Translations under genes and position numbers: made by a program
In this document: piece by piece, positions 57,744 through 64,000 of the stretch
Layout of the letters: each line of letters begins with the position of its first letter
Position numbering within the stretch: the first letter of the stretch is position 1
Notes under the pieces: generated by a model
Seen by the model: only the letters and a program-made list of their open reading frames with translations
Told to the model about the DNA's origin: nothing
The model's database searches: none
Assembly (NCBI RefSeq): GCF_003788635.1
Contig: NZ_AYKH01000041.1
Span: 62,001 to 126,000, forward strand
Direction: 5' to 3'
DNA length: 64,000 nt
Source of the DNA: Salinisphaera orenii subsp. orenii MK-B5
GTDB taxonomy: Bacteria; Pseudomonadota; Gammaproteobacteria; Nevskiales; Salinisphaeraceae

Positions 57744-57862
57744 ACACCGAGTGTCCAGGGGCGGCGTGCCCGGCGCGACCCGAGCGGGTCGAAAGCCGTC
57801 ACGGCCTCCGGCCAGGGCCTGTCAGCACTTCAGGCGAACGCCGCCTTGGCGACCGCACGTCG

Positions 57863-58106
57863 TGTGCGGCAAGACACCAGTCGCCGATCGTGGCGTGCCA
57901 CGATCCAGACTGGCGACGCCGCAACGCCTATAGTCGATTGTTTCATGGACGGCCCAATCCGAAGGGCCAAGCGCCCCATGCAACGACCAGGGTGCGACCT
58001 CCGGCGTCGTCGGACCCTAACGCGGAACGACTGCGCGGTGCGCACGACGCCTCGCCCCGGCGCCCGTAGCCGTTTTAAGCAAGCGCTAGATGCGGGCTCG
58101 CATGCA
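57863..58106 (+). repeat. Copy 2 of the structured dispersed intergenic repeat
   Basis: This matches 23152-23382. The hairpin GATCGTGGC/GCCACGATC is kept (57886-57905), with GT in place of GA in the loop. The second hairpin has GGCCC/GGGCC arms at 57951-57968 with a changed loop. The GAACGACTGCGCGG block starts at 58025 and GCGGGCTCGCATG is at 58092-58104. As with copy 1, it occupies a gap between convergent genes. Confidence 0.85.
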
Positions 58107-58135
58107 GTCTTGACGGACCCGACCCACCGCGCACG

Positions 58136-58168
58136 AAAAGGCCCGGCCGCCGTGGAGCGAGCCGGGCC
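58136..58168 (-). terminator. Rho-independent terminator of the acyl-CoA synthetase gene
   Basis: GGCCCGGC (58140-58147) pairs with GCCGGGCC (58161-58168) around a 13-base loop. On the minus strand the stem is followed by TTTT (AAAA at 58136-58139). It lies 24 bp past the stop of the minus-strand gene. Confidence 0.82.
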
Positions 58169-58192
58169 CGGTGCCCGTGGGCGATCGCGCGT

Positions 58193-59803
58193 CTAGGCGG
58201 TGTCGAGCAGCTGCTTGCGCAGGTCCAGCTTGCTGAACTTGCCGGTCGAGGTGCGCGGGATGGCGTCGATGAACACGTAGTCGTCGGGCACCATCCACTT
58301 GGCCATGCGCTCGAGCAGAAAGGCGCGCAGTGTGTCGGCGTCGAGCGTCTCGCCCTTGCGCAGTACGACCGCAGCCAGCGGCCGTTCACCCCACTTGTCG
58401 TCGGGCTGGGCGACCACCGCGGCCTCGGCGACCGCGTCGTGCGCCATGATCGCGTTCTCCAGTTGCACCGAGGAGATCCATTCGCCGCCGGACTTGATGA
58501 CATCCTTGGTGCGGTCCGTGATGTCGATGTAGCCGTCGGCGTCGACGGTGGCGATGTCGCCGGTGCGCAGCCAGCCGTCGGTGGTGAACTTCTCGTCGCT
58601 GTTGTCGAGCCGGAAGTAGCTGCCGGTGATCCACGGACCGCGGATCTGGATCTCGCCCATATCCTCGCCGTTCCAGGGTTGCGGATTGCCGTCGTCGCCC
58701 ACGATGCGCACCTCGACGAAGGGCACCGCCACGCCCGCGGTCGCCCGCTTGGCGTAGCGTTCGTCCTCGCTGCGTGCGGTGACCGCCGGCTTGAGCCGCG
58801 CCGCGGAACCCAGCGGCGAGGTCTCGGTCATGCCCCAGGCCTGGATCACGGTCAGGCCGTGGCCATCGAAGCGGCGGATCATCGACTCGGGGGCCGCCGA
58901 GCCGCCCACGATCATGCTCAAATCATCGCGCAGGGCCCAGCGGTCGGGTTCGGCGTCGAGGGCCTCCAGGATGCCCATCCAGATTGTCGGCACGCCGGCG
59001 GTGGTATTGACCCGCTCGGCGGCGTAGACGTCGAGCAGGCTCTCCGGATCCATGTGCGGGCCGGGGTAGACCTGCTTGGCGCCGGTCAGCGTGGCCACGT
59101 AAGGAATGCCCCAGGCGTTGACGTGGAACATCGGCACGACCGGTAGCACCGTGTCGTTGAAGGACAGATTCAGCGTATCCGGCATGGCCGCGGTCATGGC
59201 GTGCAGCACGGTCGAGCGGTGCGAATAGACCACGCCCTTCGGTTTGCCGGTGGTGCCTGAGGTGTAGCACATGCCGCAGGCGTCGTTCTCGTCCTTGTCG
59301 GGATAGACGAACTCGCCGTCGGCCGAGGCCAGGAAGTCCTCGTAGCTCTCCATGCCCTCGGGAATCGGCTTGCCGGCGAGCGGCACGACGATGATGCGCT
59401 CGAAGTTCACCCGGTCGGCGAACTTCTCGTAGAGCGGCAGCAGCACGTCGTCGATGATCAGAATGCGATCCTCGGCGTGATTCACGATCCACGACACGTC
59501 GTCGGGCGGCAGGCGCAGGTTGAGCGTGTGCAGCACGGCGCCGGTGATCGGAATGCCGAAATAGGCCTCGAGATGGGCGTGCGTGTTCCAGGAGAACGTC
59601 GCGACGCGGTCGCCGGGCTTGATGCCGGCCTGGGTCAGGGCCTGTGCCAGCTGCTTGGCGCGCCGGACCATGTCGCCGTACGTCTGCCGGTGCAGGGTCT
59701 TGTCCGGCATGTTCGTGACGATTTCCACGTCGGGAAATTGTGCGCCCGCGCGCTCGAGGATGTCGTCGAGCAGCAGGGGGCGGTCCATCATGGTCGATCG
59801 CAT
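58193..59803 (-). CDS. Fatty acyl-CoA synthetase (AMP-forming)
   Basis: A 536-residue ANL-superfamily enzyme that activates a fatty or aryl acid with ATP and CoA. The AMP-binding motif CYTSGTTGKPKGVVYSHRS, WGMTETSP and TGDIATVDADGYIDITDRTKDVIKSGGEWISS are visible. The C-terminal catalytic Lys in RTSTGKFSKLDLR is also present. A strong AAGGAG ribosome-binding site precedes the ATG at 59803. Size and motifs resemble medium/long-chain fatty acid ligases such as AlkK. It is divergent from the pentapeptide-repeat gene and lies in a region with other acyl-CoA genes (MaoC proteins), so a role in fatty acid catabolism is likely. Confidence 0.94.
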   Translation of the reverse strand: MRSTMMDRPLLLDDILERAGAQFPDVEIVTNMPDKTLHRQTYGDMVRRAKQLAQALTQAGIKPGDRVATFSWNTHAHLEAYFGIPITGAVLHTLNLRLPPDDVSWIVNHAEDRILIIDDVLLPLYEKFADRVNFERIIVVPLAGKPIPEGMESYEDFLASADGEFVYPDKDENDACGMCYTSGTTGKPKGVVYSHRSTVLHAMTAAMPDTLNLSFNDTVLPVVPMFHVNAWGIPYVATLTGAKQVYPGPHMDPESLLDVYAAERVNTTAGVPTIWMGILEALDAEPDRWALRDDLSMIVGGSAAPESMIRRFDGHGLTVIQAWGMTETSPLGSAARLKPAVTARSEDERYAKRATAGVAVPFVEVRIVGDDGNPQPWNGEDMGEIQIRGPWITGSYFRLDNSDEKFTTDGWLRTGDIATVDADGYIDITDRTKDVIKSGGEWISSVQLENAIMAHDAVAEAAVVAQPDDKWGERPLAAVVLRKGETLDADTLRAFLLERMAKWMVPDDYVFIDAIPRTSTGKFSKLDLRKQLLDTA

Positions 59804-60046
59804 GGCATCTCCTTCCGGCGTGGCCGTGTAATGTTGTTTTCGCGCTTCGCGGGCAGCATCGCATTGCCTGTTGCGGGGCGTCCATTGGCGCATACATTGA
59901 TCGTCGCCGGGAGCTATGGTAAGAGAAATTACATCGTGTCCGGGCAGGGCGGCGGCGCGCGGGCGTTCAGCTCTCGTACGGTCGTCGGCGTATCCTCGGC
60001 CGCGGCGCGGACCATGCGCCCACATGCCGATTCGGAGGCATTGCAC

Positions 60047-60820
60047 ATGAAGATGAAGATCGGTTCTCTACTGCTGTCCATGGCCGTTGTCATCGGTCAT
60101 GCGGGCGGCGCCCTGGCCGGCGAGCTGTCGGTGGACGATGTGCAGGCGCGCATCGACACCGCCACGCCGGAGGAGCCCGCGGATTTCTCCGGCCGCGATC
60201 TCAGCCGGCTGGACCTGTCCGGACTCGATCTGTCCGGCGCCAATCTCGCCGGTGCGGATCTGACCAACGCACGCCTGGAGGACACGCGGTTGTCCGGCGC
60301 GAATCTGAGCGGCGCCAACCTCAACGGCACCTGGCTGATCGGGGCGGATTTCTCCAACGCCGATCTTAGCGGCGCGCAGCTGTTCGGGCCGGTGGTGGCC
60401 CAGGGGCTGGAGGCCTCGCGGGAGCAGTCGCCGCTGTTCGCCGGTGCCGACTTCAGCGGCGCGCGGGTGATCGCGCGTCTGTCGATGGGCGACGCGCACG
60501 GCGCGGATTTCTCGAATGCCCGGCTCGGGGCGGACATGAAGAACCAGTCGATGGGGTTGATGCGCTTCGAGGCCGAAAACGCGGATCTGTCGAACGCGAA
60601 CTTTGCGGGCGCGGATCTCAGCCACGCGCTGCTGCGTTTCGCCAATCTCCGGCACGCGGATTTCACGAACGCCGACATCCGCGACGCGGAGTTCGACGGG
60701 GCCGATCTGAGCGGGGCGCGATTCGCCGGCGCCCGGGCCGAGGGCGCGCGTTTCGCGGGCGCGACGCTGACCGGGGCCACCGGCATCGACACCGCCGACG
60801 GCATGGTCGTGGCCCAGTGA
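60047..60820 (+). CDS. Exported pentapeptide-repeat protein
   Basis: A 257-residue protein starting MKMKIGSLLLSMAVVI, with GGAGG nine bases upstream. A Sec signal peptide ends near GGALA-GEL. The mature part is made of some 30 pentapeptide repeats of the A(D/N)LxX type (for example LSGANLSGANLNG, DFSNADLSGAQL and DFTNADIRDAEFDGADL). These should form a right-handed quadrilateral beta-helix. A region at about residues 115-160 breaks the repeat pattern. Most repeats of this kind are cytoplasmic; periplasmic ones are of unknown role. Qnr-like gyrase protection is unlikely for an exported protein. Confidence 0.85.
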   Translation: MKMKIGSLLLSMAVVIGHAGGALAGELSVDDVQARIDTATPEEPADFSGRDLSRLDLSGLDLSGANLAGADLTNARLEDTRLSGANLSGANLNGTWLIGADFSNADLSGAQLFGPVVAQGLEASREQSPLFAGADFSGARVIARLSMGDAHGADFSNARLGADMKNQSMGLMRFEAENADLSNANFAGADLSHALLRFANLRHADFTNADIRDAEFDGADLSGARFAGARAEGARFAGATLTGATGIDTADGMVVAQ

Positions 60821-60898
60821 ATCGCGCCGCGGCGGCGCGCCCCGCGCGGCGACTTGCTATAGTCGCGCGCTGATCGGCCGTACCACTGCCGCGGGGCC

Positions 60899-61348
60899 AT
60901 GCGTTACTGGGAAGACTTCGAGCCGGGTCGCGTTGAGACCTTCGGCGCTTATACCGTCACCGAGGACGAGATCGTCGCTTTCGGCCGCGCCTATGATCCG
61001 CTGCCGTTCCACGTCGACCCCGAAGCCGCGGCCGACGGTCCGTACGGCGGCCTGACGGCCCCGGGCCTGCTGACCTGTGCGATCTTCATGCGCATTCTCG
61101 TCGACAACGTGCTGTCGCAGTCGGCCTCGATGGGGTCGCCGGGCGTGGACTCGGTGCGCTGGCCGCGGCCGGTGTTTGCCGGCGACACGCTCTCGGTGCG
61201 GCAGGAGACGATGGAGGCGCGCGTGCTCAACAGCCGGCCCGAGCTCGGGCTGGTCAAGAACCGTTTCATCGTGCTGAACCAGGACGGCGAGGCCGTGGCC
61301 GAACTGGCCTCGAACGCTCTGTTCCGCCGCCGCACGGCCCCGGCATGA
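60899..61348 (+). CDS. MaoC-like hot-dog dehydratase, first of a pair
   Basis: A 149-residue single hot-dog domain protein. FGRAYDPLPFHVDPEAAADGPYGGLTAPGLLT contains the hydratase Asp/His pair and the following glycine turn of MaoC proteins, which hydrate enoyl-CoA esters. The stop overlaps the start of a second MaoC gene by ATGA. The two probably form a heterodimer, as is common for paired small MaoC proteins that act on larger acyl-CoAs. Confidence 0.85.
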   Translation: MRYWEDFEPGRVETFGAYTVTEDEIVAFGRAYDPLPFHVDPEAAADGPYGGLTAPGLLTCAIFMRILVDNVLSQSASMGSPGVDSVRWPRPVFAGDTLSVRQETMEARVLNSRPELGLVKNRFIVLNQDGEAVAELASNALFRRRTAPA

Positions 61349-61794
61349 TCCACTACGAAGACATGCAGCCGGGTGACGTCGCCGATCTGGGCCCGACCGA
61401 GGCGATCACCGCCGAGGCGATCGTGGCGTTTGCCGAACGCTACGATCCGCAGCCGTTCCATCTCAGCGACGCCGGCGCCGCCGACACCTATTTCGAGACG
61501 CTGGCGGCATCGGGTTGGCACACGGCCGCGCTGACGATGAAGCTGCTGATGACCGGCCGCGACGAACCGCTGGCCAGCCTCGGATCGCCGGGTTTCGACG
61601 ACCTGCGCTGGCATAGCCCCGTGCACGTCGGCGACCGGCTGTCGGTGCGCTGCACGGTCACCGACAAGCGGGTGTCGAAGTCGCGCCCGGAGATGGGCCT
61701 GGTGCATTTCGCGGTCGAGACGCGCAACCAGGACGACATCACCGTGATGAGCTATCGCACCGTGTCCATGCTCGCGCGGCGCGAGGCCGGCTGA
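61345..61794 (+). CDS. MaoC-like hot-dog dehydratase, second of a pair
   Basis: A 149-residue protein clearly homologous to its upstream partner; FAERYDPQPFHLSDAGAADTYF corresponds to the catalytic segment, and GWHTAALTMKLL to the following helix. Its catalytic Asp and His are retained, so both subunits may be active. It is convergent with the alpha/beta hydrolase gene that ends 15 bp away. Confidence 0.85.
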   Translation: MIHYEDMQPGDVADLGPTEAITAEAIVAFAERYDPQPFHLSDAGAADTYFETLAASGWHTAALTMKLLMTGRDEPLASLGSPGFDDLRWHSPVHVGDRLSVRCTVTDKRVSKSRPEMGLVHFAVETRNQDDITVMSYRTVSMLARREAG

Positions 61795-61809
61795 CGCGAG
61801 CGGTTGGCG

Positions 61810-62790
61810 CTAGCGCGCGGCCGCGCGCTGTTCGCTCTCGGCTGCGGGCAGGGCGCAGGCGCGATGGTCGTCGGCGATCCGGCGCAGGGCCACGCACACG
61901 CCGTGGACGACCAGGGCGGGCTGTTCGAGCTGGATGTAATGGCCGCTCTCGCCGGCCACGATATGCACCGCCTGCGGATGGCGAGCCACGAATTCGCGCT
62001 GCAGACGCCGCCAGAGCGCTTCCGAGCGTCCGCGCCGGCTGTCCGGGTCGGCGATCGGCGCGCCGCGGCTGAGCACCACCAGCGGCAGATCGGGCAGCGT
62101 GGCGGCGGCGACCTCGCGCTCGCTGGCGCGAAAGCCGCGCCATTCGCGGTAGACCGTGCGCATGGCGGCCGGGTTGGTGATCTGGGCCCTCGCCCGCTCG
62201 GCCGCGGCGGGCGGCAGATCCGATGGAATCTGCGGCGTGAGCGTGAACACGGCGTTGTCGCGGGGGGCGATGACCATGCCGAGCTCGCGCTCGTAGCGCT
62301 CGATTTCGTCGACCTGACTGCTGTCGACGAGCACCAGCGCGGCGACGTCGTCCGGGTTGCGCGAGGCGAACAGCTGCATGTTCCAGCCGCCGAAGGAATG
62401 CCCGACCGGCAGCCAGGGCGGCTCGATGCCGGCGCGCGCGAGCAGCGTCTCCAGTTCGTCGACGATGGTCGCGCTCGTGCGCGGCGGCGGGCCGAGCTCG
62501 CTGTCGCCGTAGCCGGCCCGGTCGTAGCGGCACACCCGCGTCATCGTCGCCAGCCCCGGCATCACGCGGGTCCACACCAGCGAGCTGTCGCCCAGGCCGG
62601 CGTCGAGGATCACGGTCGGCTCGCCGTGACCGGTGCAGACAATGTGCATGGTGCGGCCGTCGATGCGCACCCGTCGGCTCTCGCCAGCGGCAAGCTCCGC
62701 CGCAGCGTGGGCGCTCGCAGCGATCAGCGCACAGGCCAGTGCCGCCGCGAGCAGGCGGCGGATGCGTCCGGATCCCCACAGTCGGTCCAT
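61810..62790 (-). CDS. Exported alpha/beta-fold hydrolase
   Basis: A 326-residue hydrolase with an N-terminal signal (RLLAAALACALIAASAHA-AAE). The start at 62790 (MDRLWGSGR) was chosen over an upstream in-frame start at 62826. VILDAGLGDSSLVW forms the oxyanion strand, GHSFGGWNMQLFASR carries the nucleophilic Ser, and GESGHYIQLEQP the catalytic His. The general pattern is that of esterases or haloperoxidase-like hydrolases; the natural substrate cannot be told. There is no obvious operon partner. Confidence 0.85.
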   Translation of the reverse strand: MDRLWGSGRIRRLLAAALACALIAASAHAAAELAAGESRRVRIDGRTMHIVCTGHGEPTVILDAGLGDSSLVWTRVMPGLATMTRVCRYDRAGYGDSELGPPPRTSATIVDELETLLARAGIEPPWLPVGHSFGGWNMQLFASRNPDDVAALVLVDSSQVDEIERYERELGMVIAPRDNAVFTLTPQIPSDLPPAAAERARAQITNPAAMRTVYREWRGFRASEREVAAATLPDLPLVVLSRGAPIADPDSRRGRSEALWRRLQREFVARHPQAVHIVAGESGHYIQLEQPALVVHGVCVALRRIADDHRACALPAAESEQRAAAR

Positions 62791-62887
62791 GCGGATGCCC
62801 CCGTGCGATCGGCCTGTGGCACACACTGGGAGTGTACGCCAGCCGTCGCCGGTGGATGCGGCCGCGCCGAAGCGGGGCGGCGCGGTG

Positions 62888-63985
62888 CTACTGGCGGTGC
62901 CCCTCGCCGAGGTAGTCGTTCGAACTCATCTCGTGCAGGCGGCTGGCGGTGCGCTCGAATTCGAAGGTCAGCCGCGTGCCGGCGTAGAGATCGTCGGGGC
63001 GCGCCTGGGCGGTGCAGAACAGTTTGACGCGGCGGTCGTAGAATTCGTCGACGGCGTTGATGAAGCGCCGGGCGGCGTTGTTGTCGTCGTCGTCGAAGAC
63101 CGGCACGCCGGAGAGCATGATGGTGTGGAACTCGCGCGCCAGCTCGATGTAGTCGTTGGCCGAACGGCTGCCGCGGCACAGATCCTCGAAGTCGAACCAG
63201 GCGACGCCGTCCGTGCGCCGGCGGACCGGGATCTTGCGTCCGAGCACCTTGACGTTGCCGCCGGTGGCGATCGCGCCCGTGGCCAACCGCTCGAAGTGGC
63301 GGTCGAGCACCGCATCGGCCGCCTCGCCGGGCGGCGTCTGATAGGTCGCCGAGGCCTCGATGTGATCCAGCCGGTAGTCGGTGCCGTCGGCCAGGTGCAG
63401 GACCTCGCAGTGCTGCTTGATGCCCTCGATGGCGGGCATGAAGCGCTCGCGCTGCAGACCGCCGGCGTAGAGATCGTCGGGGGCGATGTTGGAGGTCGTC
63501 ACCAGCGTCACGCCGCGCTTGAACAGGGCCTCGGTCAGGCGCGCCAGGATCATGGCGTCGGCCACGTCGGAGACGAAGAACTCGTCGAAGCAGAGCACGC
63601 GGTCGGCCGACCATTCCTTGGCGATCAGCTTGAGCGGATCCGACTGGTTGGCGTAGCGCTTGCGCGCTTCGTGAACCTTGGCCATGAAGCGGTGGAAATG
63701 CAGCCGGCTCTTCTCCTCGAAGGGCAGCGACTCGTAGAAGCAGTCCATCAGCCAGGTCTTGCCGCGGCCGACACCGCCCCAGAGATAGAGGCCGGTGACC
63801 GGCTGCCGGCGGCTGCGGCCGAACAGGCTGCGCTGGGTCGGATGGGCGACCAGCTCGTCGTGGATGCGCTGGAGCGCGTCCACCGCCTGCGCCTGCGCGG
63901 GATCGCGGACGAGCTCGCCGCGCGCGACGTCGGCCTCGTAGCGCGCGCGCGGGCCGTCGGGGCTGGCTGCACCGTCTGCTGACAT
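62888..63985 (-). CDS. zapE: Cell division protein ZapE (AFG1-like ATPase)
   Basis: A 365-residue AFG1-family ATPase. Walker A GGVGRGKTWLMDCFY and Walker B VLCFDEFFVSDVADAMIL are clear, with sensor 1 in TLVTTSNIAPDDLY. The C-terminal region ends VFDDDDNNAARRFINAVDEFYDRRVKLF, typical of the family. ZapE binds FtsZ at the late divisome in E. coli and is needed under stress. It seems to be a single gene; its promoter would lie in the last bases of the window or beyond. Confidence 0.95.
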   Translation of the reverse strand: MSADGAASPDGPRARYEADVARGELVRDPAQAQAVDALQRIHDELVAHPTQRSLFGRSRRQPVTGLYLWGGVGRGKTWLMDCFYESLPFEEKSRLHFHRFMAKVHEARKRYANQSDPLKLIAKEWSADRVLCFDEFFVSDVADAMILARLTEALFKRGVTLVTTSNIAPDDLYAGGLQRERFMPAIEGIKQHCEVLHLADGTDYRLDHIEASATYQTPPGEAADAVLDRHFERLATGAIATGGNVKVLGRKIPVRRRTDGVAWFDFEDLCRGSRSANDYIELAREFHTIMLSGVPVFDDDDNNAARRFINAVDEFYDRRVKLFCTAQARPDDLYAGTRLTFEFERTASRLHEMSSNDYLGEGHRQ

Positions 63986-64000
63986 GGAGAATCTCGCGTG

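Overview
The window is chromosomal DNA from a high-GC proteobacterium, most likely a gammaproteobacterium. The evidence is lipid A modification genes, a 1594-residue NAD-glutamate dehydrogenase, ZapE, a Tn501-type mer operon and a NucH/ExeM-type nuclease. A salt-tolerant lineage such as Salinisphaera is possible, but that is a guess. Coding density is high and many genes overlap by 4 bp (ATGA), so operons are easy to see. No rRNA, tRNA, CRISPR array, complete insertion sequence or prophage was found.

Left part (1-23.4 kb): hemE and pyrF; a PRISE-type reductase divergent from a LysR regulator; a GAF-GGDEF diguanylate cyclase broken by a frameshift; a PEP-CTERM-like exported protein and a large secreted nuclease; a ROK sugar kinase; an orphan ATP-grasp protein; a translationally coupled pair made of an HDAC-fold deacetylase and an undescribed papain-like protein; two small membrane proteins; a zeta-class GST; gdhB and an integral membrane protein.

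Middle (23.4-33.8 kb): an AraC regulator divergent from a three-gene operon (AGPS-like FAD enzyme, GlpD, FGGY kinase) that looks like glycerol or ether-lipid metabolism. It is followed by a lower-GC mercury-resistance island (merR, merT, merP, merF, merA), a YnfA protein and a NuoN fragment.

Envelope region (33.8-47.5 kb): a minus-strand lipid A operon (GT2, LAB_N protein, ArnT-like transferase, response regulator, sensor kinase, EptA) with a divergent PAP2 phosphatase. Next comes a five-gene operon resembling the mycobacterial route to polyprenyl-phosphate-arabinose (flippase-like protein, HAD-UbiA fusion, DprE1, DprE2, GT-C transferase).

Right part (47.8-64 kb): an acyl-CoA dehydrogenase; a nitrilase plus Liv/Urt-type ABC transporter operon bracketed by long stretches without genes; a class A beta-lactamase; an acyl-CoA synthetase; a secreted pentapeptide-repeat protein; tandem MaoC proteins; an exported alpha/beta hydrolase; and zapE. 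A roughly 240-bp structured repeat occurs twice, at 23.15-23.38 kb and 57.86-58.11 kb, each time between convergent genes. The items most worth follow-up are the deacetylase/papain pair, the arabinose-like operon and this repeat.
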